Shown here in pieces: positions 38,275 through 47,632 of a DNA stretch of 64,000 bases. Source of the DNA: Psychrobacter glacincola. GTDB taxonomy: Bacteria; Pseudomonadota; Gammaproteobacteria; Pseudomonadales; Moraxellaceae. A model generated the notes under the pieces. The model was not told the DNA's origin. It saw only the letters and a list, made by a program, of their open reading frames with translations, and ran no database searches. Where the stretch lies: the NCBI RefSeq assembly GCF_904846215.1, contig NZ_CAJGZK010000003.1, positions 1-64,000 of the forward strand. The letters run 5' to 3'. The position numbers were made by a program, and so were the translations under genes. Position 1 is the first letter of the stretch, and every line of letters begins with the position of its first letter.

Positions 38275-39555
38275 ATGGCTGATAATCAAGCCACATTGAC
38301 CGTAGATGGTAAGGATTACCAACTTCCTATTACTGAAGGCACTCTAGGGCCGTCAGTTATCGAAGTTGCTGCTTTCCAAAAAGCTGGCTACTGGACTTAT
38401 GATCCAGGCTTTATGGCAACAGCGCCTGTCGAATCAAAAATTACCTTCATTGATGGCGGCAAAGGCGAGCTATTGCATCGCGGCTACCCTATTGACCAGT
38501 TAGCAAACAATGCAGAATATCTAGAAGTGGCTTATGCGCTGATTCATGGTGACTTGCCTAATGCTGAGCAAAAAGCCGATTTCTATGAAAAAATCCGTCA
38601 GCATACTGGTGTTCATGACCAATTACGTAAATTCTTTGAAGGCTTCCGCCGTGACGCGCATCCAATGGCGATTATGGTTGGTGTCGTAGGTGCTTTATCA
38701 GCGTTTTATCATGAAAATCTAGATGTTAGCAACGAAGAGCATCGTGAGATTACAGCCATTCGTCTTATTGCTAAAATGCCAACGCTTGCCGCTATGAGTT
38801 ATAAATACTCAAAAGGCGAACCGTTCATGTACCCACGTAATGACTTCAATTATGCTGAGAACTTCTTGTACATGATGTTTGCCACGCCTGCTGATGTGGA
38901 TTATAAAACCAACGACGTCATCACTCGCGCCATGGACAAAATCTTTACTTTGCATGCTGACCATGAGCAAAACGCATCAACGTCTACCGTACGTCTGGCG
39001 GGCTCTACTGGCGCAAACCCTTACGCTTGTATCGCTGCTGGTATCGCAGCATTGTGGGGTCCATCACATGGCGGCGCCAACGAAGCGGTACTTGAGATGC
39101 TCGATGAAATCGGTTCTGTAGAAAACGTGCCTGAGTTCATGGAGAAAGTGAAGAGCCGTGAAGTGAAACTGATGGGCTTTGGTCATCGTGTTTATAAAAA
39201 CTTTGACCCACGTGCACAAGTCATGAAAGAAACTTGTGACGAAGTATTAGATGCGCTTGGCATCAATGATCCTAAGCTTGAGCTTGCAATGGCGCTTGAG
39301 AAAATTGCCTTAGAAGATCCGTTCTTCGTCGAACGTAACCTGTATCCAAATGTTGATTTTTACTCTGGTATTATCTTAAAAGCCATCGGTATCCCAACGT
39401 CAATGTTTACCGTTATCTTCGCATTGGCTCGTACCTCTGGTTGGATCAGCCATTGGCTTGAGATGCACAGCGCGCCGTTCAAAATCGGTCGTCCGCGTCA
39501 GTTATATACGGGTGAAACGCATCGCGATTTTGTTAAAGTTGAAGATCGTAAATAG
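38275..39555 (+). CDS. gltA: Citrate synthase
   Basis: This citrate synthase (426 residues) is of the large hexameric gammaproteobacterial type, sensitive to NADH in relatives. Motifs are [20 protein letters not shown], the catalytic His in the block [50 protein letters not shown] (His) and [17 protein letters not shown] (Asp). A GGAG ribosome site lies 8 bp before the ATG. It is transcribed away from the sdh-suc cluster and ends at its own terminator. Confidence 0.97.
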   Translation: MADNQATLTVDGKDYQLPITEGTLGPSVIEVAAFQKAGYWTYDPGFMATAPVESKITFIDGGKGELLHRGYPIDQLANNAEYLEVAYALIHGDLPNAEQKADFYEKIRQHTGVHDQLRKFFEGFRRDAHPMAIMVGVVGALSAFYHENLDVSNEEHREITAIRLIAKMPTLAAMSYKYSKGEPFMYPRNDFNYAENFLYMMFATPADVDYKTNDVITRAMDKIFTLHADHEQNASTSTVRLAGSTGANPYACIAAGIAALWGPSHGGANEAVLEMLDEIGSVENVPEFMEKVKSREVKLMGFGHRVYKNFDPRAQVMKETCDEVLDALGINDPKLELAMALEKIALEDPFFVERNLYPNVDFYSGIILKAIGIPTSMFTVIFALARTSGWISHWLEMHSAPFKIGRPRQLYTGETHRDFVKVEDRK

Positions 39556-39586
39556 TTATTGAGCAATCGTAAAAATAAACAGCTAT

Positions 39587-39616
39587 AAAAGAATCTCGCC
39601 ATGTGCGAGATTTTTT
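39587..39616 (+). terminator. Rho-independent terminator after gltA
   Basis: The stem AATCTCG-ccatgtg-CGAGATT is followed by TTTTTAT, 36 bp after the stop. Confidence 0.87.
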
Positions 39617-39634
39617 ATGGCCAGATTTAACCGA

Positions 39635-40603
39635 TTACTTAAACTCTTTTAGCGTTTGCTCATATTTGGCGATTTGTTCATCATAACCTTCGATGGTTTC
39701 ATTGAATTTCGCCATCAACATCTCAAATTCTTGCTGCTGTGTTTGTTTCATTTTCTGCATATCAAGTACTTGCTGGGTTTCTATCTGCTCCCAAACTTGA
39801 TGCTGAATAATTAAACGTGCCAATGCAGGGCTTTTGGCGCTGACTCTGCCAGCAATTTCTGCATCTTCAAAAAGCTGTGGTACTAAGGTTGCGATATTAA
39901 TCAAAGTATCCGTGTCCTGCGCATTCAGTGCCGTGGTCACCGGCTGATAAAGCGCTTCCATCGCTTGCTCATAACGCTCTATAATCTGATCTTCAGTCAA
40001 TATGATAGGCTTACGTGGCTCTAAGCTGATACGCTTCAGCACGGTTAAATCACGCTTGCCGACTTCAGTATTGGTATTAATGTCATCATTTATCTCAGTA
40101 GCTGTCGCGGAGTCGCTATTTTCTATATTTTTTGTAGCTGCTGCCGGATCTTTTGCTAGTTGTGGCGTAGCGGCCGTAGCATCTTTATCACTGTTAGCCG
40201 GCTGATTATTGCCAGTTTCACCAGTATCAATAGGCTCATCGACTAGTAAAGCGTTTGTACTGTCTGCGACATCAGCAGCTTGTAGCGACTCATACTCTGC
40301 TTGCAGACGCCCCTGTAATCCTTGAAACTGGGTAACATACAAAGGTTGGAATTGCTCTATGCGTGCCGCAGCAGAATCACTTTGCGCCATAGGTTGACTG
40401 TCTTCTGCGCTCGTTTGCTCACTGGTTTGGGTCTTATCCGCTATATTGTCTTCTCTAGCTTGTTGCTGACAACCACTCAACAATAATACACCGGTCAATG
40501 CAACGGCAAGTAAAGTCTTTGAATGCTGTGGATACCCAATACTTTTATTGGCAAGGTTAGAATAAGCATCATTATCAGACTTTTCTAGAAAAAATTTAAA
40601 CAT
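39635..40603 (-). CDS. Putative lipoprotein of unknown function
   Basis: The protein has 322 residues. A hydrophobic stretch ends in the lipobox LLLSGC (Cys near residue 45), so a lipid-modified protein is likely. The 28 residues before that hydrophobic stretch are long for a lipoprotein signal; no closer ATG is available, and a non-ATG start may be used. The middle (about 50-170) is Asn/Asp/Thr/Ala-rich and low in complexity. The C-terminal third (LDMQKMKQTQQQEFEMLMAK... to EQTLKEFK) is predicted coiled coil. I do not recognise the family. It is convergent with gltA. Confidence 0.75.
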   Translation of the reverse strand: MFKFFLEKSDNDAYSNLANKSIGYPQHSKTLLAVALTGVLLLSGCQQQAREDNIADKTQTSEQTSAEDSQPMAQSDSAAARIEQFQPLYVTQFQGLQGRLQAEYESLQAADVADSTNALLVDEPIDTGETGNNQPANSDKDATAATPQLAKDPAAATKNIENSDSATATEINDDINTNTEVGKRDLTVLKRISLEPRKPIILTEDQIIERYEQAMEALYQPVTTALNAQDTDTLINIATLVPQLFEDAEIAGRVSAKSPALARLIIQHQVWEQIETQQVLDMQKMKQTQQQEFEMLMAKFNETIEGYDEQIAKYEQTLKEFK

Positions 40604-40704
40604 CTGAATTTATTTCCTGTGTTAAAAACAAAAATATCACATAGCTATATAAAGGTTAAGATTCAGTCGCGGTATGAGAAGCTAGTCTCAAGATTATCCA
40701 TCGA

Positions 40705-41205
40705 TTAAACCACTAAGAATGGAATACAGTCTGCCAAATCCTGACAGTCTTGTCCGCGCTGACGACGGACAAAATAGTCTTGCACCATACGTGCCTGCTG
40801 CTCAATACCGTATTTGAAAAAAGGCTTACCTACTTCTAGTACATAATCATAGCGACGATCGATAAGAGCACCGCGCACCACCTTCAAGCCCTGTTGTAGC
40901 TGCCATACATGCGTCAGCTCATGTATCAGCCAGCTTTGCTTGCCAAGTGCCACTTGACTGAAATCTTCGAGCCAGTCTACTGAATGAAAATAAATATTGC
41001 CATTAGGACTCACCGCATAATGTTTGAGCACCCACCATGCTGTCTTAAGCTCAATGTCATCAAGTCTAAGACTATCACCAAACACTGAATGCGCCAGCTT
41101 TATCTCACCGGCGGTAAGCTTGCGCGCCTGCCGTTTAGTAGCATTAATATCCTTAGTAGATACCGAATGATGATCAAAAAGACGTTTAAAGATTGACTGC
41201 AACAT
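40705..41205 (-). CDS. Small HExxH-motif protein, possible zinc metallopeptidase
   Basis: This is a 166-residue protein without signal peptide. The segment SWLIHELTHVWQLQQGLKVV (residues 91-110) contains HELTH, an exact HExxH zinc-binding motif followed by VWQ. This combination is also seen in small proteins annotated as Vgr-related and in DUF4157-type peptidase domains. No third metal ligand can be named with confidence. I prefer the ATG at 41205 (AAAGGA 11 bp upstream) over 41217, where that site would touch the start codon. There are no type VI secretion genes nearby. Function unknown. Confidence 0.7.
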   Translation of the reverse strand: MLQSIFKRLFDHHSVSTKDINATKRQARKLTAGEIKLAHSVFGDSLRLDDIELKTAWWVLKHYAVSPNGNIYFHSVDWLEDFSQVALGKQSWLIHELTHVWQLQQGLKVVRGALIDRRYDYVLEVGKPFFKYGIEQQARMVQDYFVRRQRGQDCQDLADCIPFLVV

Positions 41206-41679
41206 GACTACTATCATCCTTTATCTGTGATCTATCATTTTCATAAAGTTAATTAACCCCTTAATAGGGATAATATAGGTATAAGTAAAGCGTTAAAGAC
41301 ATAAGCTGTACATTCAGCTGACTTTTATTAACGTGAATGTGCGTTAGCCTAACCTTTGTAATAATATTCACGACATCATTACTTATCACCTTATGTACAT
41401 AGTTAATCCACTTTAAAAAGGGCACACTGCTATTGGCTATAAATTTTTTGCAGCCTCTGTCACGCCTGCGAACAGCAAGCAAGAAAAAATTATAGCCAAT
41501 AGCACGTTATTACAATCGTAGCGCTTTTATTTTGAACTGACTATACCAATCGCTTAATTGCAATAAAGACAGCGTTATAAAGACAAATATAGAAAACAGC
41601 ACTTTGATGTTATAGATTATGGACAAGTGTCTAATTTTACAATAAAAAGCCTTCAATAATAGAAAATATAGAGAATTTT
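41206..41679. other. Divergent intergenic region before rarA
   Basis: These 474 bp hold repeat copy 7 (41399-41545) and otherwise AT-rich DNA with the presumed promoters of both neighbours. An open frame within the repeat is not a gene. Confidence 0.5.
41399..41545 (+). repeat. Intergenic hairpin repeat, copy 7 (subfamily C)
   Basis: The ends are ATAGTTAATCC and GAACTGACTATA. The core is GCAGCCTCTGTCACGCCTGC then GAACAGCAAGCAAG. The arms GCTATTGGCTATAAATTTTTT and AAAAAATTATAGCCAATAGC are nearly perfectly complementary. It is located between divergent genes. Confidence 0.92.
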
Positions 41680-42969
41680 ATGCCGCCTAATTTTCATGCT
41701 GATACACCCCTCGCCCAGCGCATGCGCCCGACCACACTTGACGCTATTATTGGTCAAGCGCACTTATTAGCAGCAGGTGCGCCGTTACGGCGCTTGGTGG
41801 AACAAGGTCACCTGCCCTCTATCATTTTGCATGGGGAAGCAGGCATCGGCAAAACGACCATAGCGATGCTACTGGCCGATGCGGTTGGCAGACCTTTTCA
41901 TGCCTTGTCTGCGCTAAATACTGGTGTTAAGCAATTGCGTGAGGTATTAGATAACAAAGATACGTTAAATTTTGAGTCGCCTGTGGTGTTTATTGATGAG
42001 ATACATCGTTTTAATAAAGCGCAACAAGATGCCCTACTCAGTGCGGTCGAGTCTGGCGATATTACCTTGATTGGTGCGACTACCGAAAACCCTTCTTTTA
42101 GTGTCAATAATGCGCTGTTATCACGTTGCCAAGTCTATCGCTTAGAACCATTAACGCCTGAGCAAATTAGCGCGGTATTACAGCGGGCTATGTCAGAAGA
42201 TAATGTGCTTAAAGAGCTGACTGTCAACTTGCAAGCGCAGCAAACTATTAGCCAATTGGCACATGGTGATGCTAGAAAGGCTCTCAATATATTAGAGCTT
42301 GCCATTCAGACGGCTGATACCAATCAATCACCGCTCATCATCGATGATGCACTGGTCGCCCGTGTCGCCCAGACCGCACTCGTACGCTATGATAAAGATG
42401 GTGAGCAGCATTATGATATGGTCTCCGCCATGATAAAGTCAGTACGCGGCTCGGACCCAGATGCAGCACTATATTGGATGGCACGGATGTTAGTAGGCGG
42501 TGAACCGGCTGATTTTATCGCGCGGCGCTTAGTGATTTTGGCCAGTGAAGATATCGGGAATGCCAACCCCAATGCCTTACTTCTCGCTGATGCCGCCCTG
42601 CGTAGTGTCCAATCCATCGGCATGCCAGAAGCACGTATTATCTTGGGGCAAGTGGTGGTATATCTGGCAACCAGCGCGAAAAGTAACAGCACCTATAACG
42701 CTATCAATGCTGCGATGAGCTTGGCAGAAAAAGACGCCTCACCTGTGCCGCTCCATTTACGTAATGGGGTGACTAAGCTAATGCGTACTCAAGGCTACGG
42801 ACAAGATTATGTCTATCCGCATAACTATCCCAACCATTATTATGCGCAAAGCTACTTACCAGACAACTTAATCGATACGCGCTTTTATGAATTTGCAGAC
42901 AATCAGCGTGAGCAGCACAGTAAGCAGTTTATAGATTGGCTAAAAAGCCAAGCGGCTAGTAATGAATAA
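41680..42969 (+). CDS. rarA: Replication-associated recombination protein A (AAA+ ATPase)
   Basis: RarA/MgsA (429 residues) is a clamp-loader-like AAA+ protein acting at stalled replication forks. Motifs are [20 protein letters not shown], Walker [15 protein letters not shown], Walker [20 protein letters not shown], sensor [20 protein letters not shown] and the C-terminal oligomerisation region [19 protein letters not shown] with [15 protein letters not shown]. Length and motifs are typical. In many gammaproteobacteria it lies between lolA and serS; neither is here. Confidence 0.95.
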   Translation: MPPNFHADTPLAQRMRPTTLDAIIGQAHLLAAGAPLRRLVEQGHLPSIILHGEAGIGKTTIAMLLADAVGRPFHALSALNTGVKQLREVLDNKDTLNFESPVVFIDEIHRFNKAQQDALLSAVESGDITLIGATTENPSFSVNNALLSRCQVYRLEPLTPEQISAVLQRAMSEDNVLKELTVNLQAQQTISQLAHGDARKALNILELAIQTADTNQSPLIIDDALVARVAQTALVRYDKDGEQHYDMVSAMIKSVRGSDPDAALYWMARMLVGGEPADFIARRLVILASEDIGNANPNALLLADAALRSVQSIGMPEARIILGQVVVYLATSAKSNSTYNAINAAMSLAEKDASPVPLHLRNGVTKLMRTQGYGQDYVYPHNYPNHYYAQSYLPDNLIDTRFYEFADNQREQHSKQFIDWLKSQAASNE

Positions 42970-43417
42970 TCGCTCACAATACGACTGAATATGGGCGAAA
43001 ATCTGTCAATCGTCGTTACCATTGATGCTATAGTCAAAATACTCTAAAAACACTACGGTACTGCTGGTACAAATTTTTTGCAGCCTCTGTCTGCATGGGC
43101 ACAGCAAGCAAGAAAAATTGATACCAGCAGTACATAATGTGTCGATATTACTTTTCACTGACTATACTTGTCACGTTTTTAGGCAGACTGGTCTATATAG
43201 TTTCGAGATGAAGCAGCACAGTAGGATGAAAAACGTTAAAATGTCCTCATAATGATATATAAGCAATGATTGGCTAACGTCTACAGTCGATCAATTTAAC
43301 CCAGCGCACTTTGCTTAACCGCAACAGCGCTTTGTAGCATCTGCTGCTACAATAGGCAGATAACACTTTATATCCCACATTGACACCTATCTATATAATA
43401 AAATATTGAGACATCCT
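42970..43417. other. Intergenic region between rarA and the RibB gene
   Basis: These 448 bp contain repeat copy 3 and then about 250 bp of leader. I looked for an FMN riboswitch (RFN element), which often precedes ribB, and did not find its conserved sequence blocks. Confidence 0.5.
43029..43166 (+). repeat. Intergenic hairpin repeat, copy 3 (subfamily A)
   Basis: The ends are TATAGTCAAAATAC and TTTTCACTGACTATA. The core is GCAGCCTCTGTCTGCATGGG then CACAGCAAGCAAG. The arms GTACTGCTGGTACAAATTTTT and AAAAATTGATACCAGCAGTAC pair at 19 of 21 positions. It is almost identical to copy 4, about 1.6 kb away, so the two flank the RibB gene as direct repeats. Confidence 0.94.
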
Positions 43418-44530
43418 ATGAGTTTAAATACGATTCCTGAGATTATCGAAGACATTCGTGCAGGTAAAATGGTCATCTTGATGGATGATGAAGACCGCGA
43501 AAACGAAGGCGATATTATCATGGCAGCGACCCATGTTCGCCCTGATGATATCAACTTTATGATTACTCATGCGCGTGGCTTAGTGTGTTTGACCTTATCA
43601 CAAGCACGTTGTCAGCAATTGGCGCTGCCACTCATGTCTGATCGTAATGAGGCAAAATTTAGTACCAACTTTACCGTTTCTATTGAAGCGGCTGAAGGCG
43701 TGACTACCGGCATCTCAGCCGCTGACCGCGCGCGTACCATTCAAGCAGCCGTCTCCTCTTCTGCAAAACCAGAAGATATCGTTCAGCCTGGCCATATTTT
43801 TCCAATCATGGCACAAAATGGCGGCGTCTTGCACCGCGCCGGACATACCGAAGCCGGTTGTGATTTGGCACGTCTTGCCGGACTTGAGCCAGCAGCGGTC
43901 ATTGTCGAGATTATCAATGCCGATGGCACCATGGCGCGCCGTGATGACCTTGAAGTATTTGCAAAGGAACATGATTTAAAAATCGGTACGATTGCTGATT
44001 TGATTAACTACCGTATTGCCAACGAGCAGACTGTTGAAGAAATTGCATCGCACCCATTTGAAACAGAATACGGCACCTTTACCTTACATCGTTTCCGTGA
44101 GTTCGGTGCGACTGAAACCCATTTAGCGTTGGTAAAAGGCGATGTGAGCCAAGGTATTAGCACCGTTCGCGTACATGGTTTTCATCCATTACGCGATTTA
44201 TTTGCTGCCAAAAACGATACTACTGGTCGTAGCGGCTGGAGCGTGCGCTCAGCATTAGAAGAGATCAATGCATCAGAGCGTGGTGTCTTGGTTTGGATTG
44301 GCAACCATGAACCGACTGACTTGGGTGATGCCTTGGATAAGGCGGCATTGAATGAATCTTTATCGACCATCACACAGCAACCGTATCGCAGCATTGGGGT
44401 TGGCGCTCAGATTTTGCGTCATTTAGGGGTGCGTGATATGCGCCTTTTGTCCTCACCGATGAAGTTTTACGCTTTGTCAGGTTTTGATTTGAACGTGGTT
44501 GATTTTGTCCATGCACCAAAGCAAGATTAA
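43418..44530 (+). CDS. ribB: 3,4-dihydroxy-2-butanone-4-phosphate synthase with degenerate GTP cyclohydrolase II-like domain (RibBX type)
   Basis: The 370-residue protein starts with a complete RibB domain (about 1-205): MVILMDDEDRENEGDII (metal and substrate acids), MITHARGLVCL, the DRARTIQAAV block and HRAGHTEAGCDLARLAG. RibB makes the four-carbon unit of riboflavin from ribulose-5-phosphate. The C-terminal half (about 206-370) resembles GTP cyclohydrolase II in frame and length, but the zinc-binding segment, which in real RibA holds three cysteines in a CxxDxFGSxRCDC-like pattern, reads VRVHGFHPLRDLFAAKN and has none. It is therefore the RibBX form known from proteobacteria, with true RibA encoded elsewhere. 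The ATG at 43418 is preferred. Confidence 0.92.
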   Translation: MSLNTIPEIIEDIRAGKMVILMDDEDRENEGDIIMAATHVRPDDINFMITHARGLVCLTLSQARCQQLALPLMSDRNEAKFSTNFTVSIEAAEGVTTGISAADRARTIQAAVSSSAKPEDIVQPGHIFPIMAQNGGVLHRAGHTEAGCDLARLAGLEPAAVIVEIINADGTMARRDDLEVFAKEHDLKIGTIADLINYRIANEQTVEEIASHPFETEYGTFTLHRFREFGATETHLALVKGDVSQGISTVRVHGFHPLRDLFAAKNDTTGRSGWSVRSALEEINASERGVLVWIGNHEPTDLGDALDKAALNESLSTITQQPYRSIGVGAQILRHLGVRDMRLLSSPMKFYALSGFDLNVVDFVHAPKQD

Positions 44531-44563
44531 TACGCTTCATTAAAAGTAAAAAATTATTGTCAA

Positions 44564-44602
44564 TAAAAGGGCCGCATCAGCTTAGGTTGATGCGCCCCTT
44601 TT
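44564..44602 (+). terminator. Rho-independent terminator after the RibB gene
   Basis: The hairpin AAAAGGG-cc-GCATCA...TTGATGC-gc-CCCTTTTA lies 34 bp after the stop. Confidence 0.87.
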
Positions 44603-44635
44603 ATTGTTCGTTCAAAGTTTAATCACAAAACGCCA

Positions 44636-44773
44636 TATAGTCAAAATACTCTAAAAACGCTACGGTACTGCTGGTACAAATTTTTTGTAGCCTCTGTCTG
44701 CATGGGCACAGCAAGCAAGAAAAATTGATACCAGCAGTACATCATGTGTCGATATTACTTTTCACTGACTATA
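44636..44773 (+). repeat. Intergenic hairpin repeat, copy 4 (subfamily A)
   Basis: The ends are TATAGTCAAAATAC and TTTTCACTGACTATA. The core is GTAGCCTCTGTCTGCATGGG then CACAGCAAGCAAG. It is nearly identical to copy 3. Its right end stops 1 bp before the stop codon of the convergent thioesterase gene. Confidence 0.94.
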
Positions 44774-44774
44774 C

Positions 44775-45260
44775 TTAGATTTGTGGGATATGACCGAACG
44801 TCGCTTCTAGTGCTAGGAGTCGTTCACGCTCTTCATCAGTCCATGGCTTTTTATCTTGACCGTTGCTATCTAAGCGCACCACCACTGCCTCAGCGGTCGC
44901 AACGATGTCAGCTTGTGCCGTACTATAATAGCTATACTCTATCACAATGCTGGTCGTGCCCAAACGCTGGCAACGCACGCCTAATAACAAGGTATCAGGA
45001 TAAATCACTGGGCGTAAATACTGGCAGCTTGATTGTGCCAATACCGTGACCATATGACTATCAAACATGCCAAGCGCCTGCAAATAGCCAATACGGGCTG
45101 ACTCAGCATAACGATAGTACACCACATTATTTAAGTGATTAAAGGCATCCATCTCACCCCAATGAATCGGCTGCTGATGAATAATAGGATAATGCGATAG
45201 CTCGTCCGGAAGATGATTGTCCAAATTATTAACGATAGATGTTTTATTAAAAAGTTCCAT
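44775..45260 (-). CDS. Hotdog-fold acyl-CoA thioesterase (4HBT family)
   Basis: This is a 161-residue single-domain hotdog protein. The motif HWGEMDAFNHLNNVVYYRYA (about residues 33-52) has the catalytic-type Asp of the 4-hydroxybenzoyl-CoA thioesterase family (usually W-x-D-x-D/N-x-x-x-H-x-N). It is followed by LRPVIYPDTLLLGV and IEYSYYS strands. The substrate is unknown. I start at 45260; the open frame continues upstream to 45377 only because it reads through repeat copy 5. Repeat copies bracket the gene on both sides, copy 4 at its stop and copy 5 39 bp before its start. Confidence 0.86.
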   Translation of the reverse strand: MELFNKTSIVNNLDNHLPDELSHYPIIHQQPIHWGEMDAFNHLNNVVYYRYAESARIGYLQALGMFDSHMVTVLAQSSCQYLRPVIYPDTLLLGVRCQRLGTTSIVIEYSYYSTAQADIVATAEAVVVRLDSNGQDKKPWTDEERERLLALEATFGHIPQI

Positions 45261-45298
45261 AATTGCCTGTCTCTTATCTTTATTGTTCTTTAAAACGA

Positions 45299-45437
45299 CA
45301 TAGTCAATCCCCTTTAAAAGGGGTAGATAGCTACTGGGGTCAATGATTCGCAGCCTCTGTCTGCGTAGGCACAGCAAGCAAGAAAAATTAACCCCAGTAG
45401 TGCCTTATAACATTTCTTTTATTTAGGACCGACTATA
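45299..45437 (+). repeat. Intergenic hairpin repeat, copy 5 (subfamily B)
   Basis: The ends are CATAGTCAATCC and GGACCGACTATA. The core is GCAGCCTCTGTCTGCGTAGG then CACAGCAAGCAAG. The arms CTACTGGGGTCAAT and ATTAACCCCAGTAG are complementary and differ in sequence from subfamilies A and C. Confidence 0.9.
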
Positions 45438-45455
45438 GTATAGATCAGCAAACCA

Positions 45456-46412
45456 TTAACGTTGCGGCTTATTCAAAATCTGCGAGGTTAATAATGGCGA
45501 CGTTCTTGGCGCATTGACAATCAATCGATCCAGACCTTCTATCACCTCTGTCATATTCTTAGGAGAGGATTTGGTCTGTAAGTTATTTTGGTCGGACTGT
45601 TTTTTGTTGTCGATAGAGGTCTGTGCTTCTACTTGTTTAGGCATCAGCGTTTGCAGCCGCTTACGTGCTTGATTTAAATACATGACTAACTGATCACGAT
45701 CATGCATGTTGCTGGCTTGACTGGCTAGATTTAAGGTCATGATGGCTTCATGAATCGTCAGTTGCCGACGCGTTAAACGGCTATTGTCAGCAGATTGACT
45801 CAGCACTGCATTTTTCTGTGGTGTACTTTTAAGATCGCTACCATTGTTAATAACACGCTCATGGCGATATAAAAAGTCTTGAATATTTTGAATGGCAAGG
45901 TTTTGCAGCTGCCAAGAGCTTGGCTGAGCGCTTCGCGCCTGCAATCGCTCAATATCTTTGACCAAACTTTGCTTAATAAGGACTGTCAGCGCAGGCGCAA
46001 TCTCGTTACTTTTTTGCGAAAGCTGCCAATGCAGGCCTTGTAATAAATCAATCGCCGCACTGCCATTACTGTCGGCCAACAATCTATCGGCGGCTTGTAT
46101 CTGAATACGCAATAAATCTAGCTGATTTTGAGCTTGGCTACTGACCACTGCACTAGTTGCTGGCAGCGTTTGTTGACTCATCGCAAATAAGCGGTCGTCC
46201 ATCTCATTTAAACGGCTGACAACTTGCTCATTACTTTGCAAGCGCTCATTGACGGTATGCTGAAAACGCTGCTGACTGATATATAGCCACAATAAGACGC
46301 CTATCAACAATAAAATAACCACCCATTGCAAGCGTAACAAGAACATATTTGCTTGTCGGCGCTGCTGAAGAGCAGAGGGATCTTTCGATAACGATTCAGA
46401 GTTCATTGGCAT
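45456..46412 (-). CDS. hemX: HemX-like membrane protein
   Basis: The protein has 318 residues. A short cytoplasmic start leads into one membrane segment (about 23-42, VVILLLIGVLLWLYIS), and a long coiled-coil/helical periplasmic part follows (ERLQSNEQVVSRLNEMDDRL..., IQAADRLLADSNGSAAIDLL). This is the HemX layout found after hemC-hemD in gammaproteobacteria, annotated as uroporphyrinogen-III methyltransferase-like although it lacks methyltransferase motifs; its real role is unclear. The hemY gene that usually follows is absent here, replaced by repeat copy 5 and the thioesterase gene. The start (46412 or 46406) has no clear ribosome site. Confidence 0.85.
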   Translation of the reverse strand: MPMNSESLSKDPSALQQRRQANMFLLRLQWVVILLLIGVLLWLYISQQRFQHTVNERLQSNEQVVSRLNEMDDRLFAMSQQTLPATSAVVSSQAQNQLDLLRIQIQAADRLLADSNGSAAIDLLQGLHWQLSQKSNEIAPALTVLIKQSLVKDIERLQARSAQPSSWQLQNLAIQNIQDFLYRHERVINNGSDLKSTPQKNAVLSQSADNSRLTRRQLTIHEAIMTLNLASQASNMHDRDQLVMYLNQARKRLQTLMPKQVEAQTSIDNKKQSDQNNLQTKSSPKNMTEVIEGLDRLIVNAPRTSPLLTSQILNKPQR

Positions 46413-46542
46413 AAGGCCACACCGTTTATGATTGATAAGGTTAAGCACAGTCAGCTGAGCAAATAAAGTAAGTAAGATTTCTAGCAGGAGCACGTTACTC
46501 TAAACGACTCTCTTTTCTCTTAAACTGAATATACTTTAAATA

Positions 46543-47526
46543 TTATAAGCCCGTTGTATTAATAGCAGTAAGAATGGTTTCTGGCGCCAGATCCTCCACG
46601 CGCCAATAACTTAACTGCTTTTCTGCGACCATATTGGCTAAGCGCTCGCCCAATACCACGTAAGCAAAGTCTGATAGTTTAAGCGGCGTATTGGCTGACA
46701 TCGCTTGGTTTTCTGCTGCTAAATTTATTGTTTTGGTAGCCTGAACGATACTTTCCCAATGCTCAAATGCTGTACCACTACTCACAATGACGATAGGTTT
46801 CGCTTGCTGTGACGCGGTTATGCCAGCTGTCACATTCTGACTATTAAAACCTTGTCGCCATTGCTGATATTGCGCCATGGCATTGATAGGCATTTTGCGC
46901 TCGTACCAAGCAATACTATCGATATGGACATCGCGCGCCTGTAGCCTATCGACCAATAATCGTCGTCCACCAAGACCCCGCCACACAAGCAGCTTATCCC
47001 CGGCCTGCAGGTTGTCAATCTCAGGCATCGCTAGCATACCTTCGTTATTAGCAATAGCAGGCTGCAGCACTTGATAGCTGGCAAATGGCAACTTTGCCTC
47101 ATTTAATACCGCAGCAGTCGCTTCTCCAACCGCAATCAGATGGCTTGGCGCTGCTAAAAGCCTAGAGCTACCTTCTGTACCCTTTGCTTCTTTATCAGTT
47201 GCGCTATTAGCTTGGCGCTCACGCTCAAGCAACTGCCATATAGCCAAACCTGAGGCTGCCGCTGTCGGGCTAACGATGACCAGCGCTTGATACTCGCCTG
47301 CTAGCCACTGGCGCATCAGCCGCATGTCAGTATCGCTACTCGCACGCGCTTCTAATGCTAGCATCGGTATATCTACGACTGTGAGACCTTCCGCTTGTAA
47401 ATGTTGCGTCAGCGGCGCTGCTCGCTCTACTGGGCGCGTATTGATGACAGTTCTTGTCAGTGATAATGGCTTATCACTTGACTGACTAAAGTCAGTCGAC
47501 TTAGATGATGACCCAGACATAAACAT
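46543..47526 (-). CDS. hemD: Uroporphyrinogen-III synthase
   Basis: HemD (327 residues) cyclises hydroxymethylbilane to uroporphyrinogen III. The family is poorly conserved, but the start VINTRPVERAAPLTQHLQAEGL, VDIPMLALEA, VIVSPTAAASGLAIW, HLIAVGEATAAVL, LLVWRGLGGRRLL and IVVSSGTAFEHWESIV give the expected two-domain pattern. It is longer than the usual 250 residues because of low-complexity inserts. The position between hemC and hemX confirms it. The start could also be the ATG at 47520. Confidence 0.9.
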   Translation of the reverse strand: MFMSGSSSKSTDFSQSSDKPLSLTRTVINTRPVERAAPLTQHLQAEGLTVVDIPMLALEARASSDTDMRLMRQWLAGEYQALVIVSPTAAASGLAIWQLLERERQANSATDKEAKGTEGSSRLLAAPSHLIAVGEATAAVLNEAKLPFASYQVLQPAIANNEGMLAMPEIDNLQAGDKLLVWRGLGGRRLLVDRLQARDVHIDSIAWYERKMPINAMAQYQQWRQGFNSQNVTAGITASQQAKPIVIVSSGTAFEHWESIVQATKTINLAAENQAMSANTPLKLSDFAYVVLGERLANMVAEKQLSYWRVEDLAPETILTAINTTGL

Positions 47527-47632
47527 ACCGTAAAAAAAGCAAATAGAGTTAGCACAAGCATAGAGTCATCTAAACCATGATAGCTCTATGACTGAGTTGA
47601 TAATGGTGATCCAGTGTTATTCAGACTAGCTA

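Noticed and set aside
41261-41482. Open frame of 73 codons upstream of rarA
   Set aside because: Much of it lies within repeat copy 7 and it has no coding character.
43170-43417. FMN riboswitch upstream of the RibB gene
   Set aside because: I looked for the conserved RFN blocks and found none.
45261-45377. N-terminal extension of the thioesterase
   Set aside because: It reads through repeat copy 5 and adds no conserved sequence.
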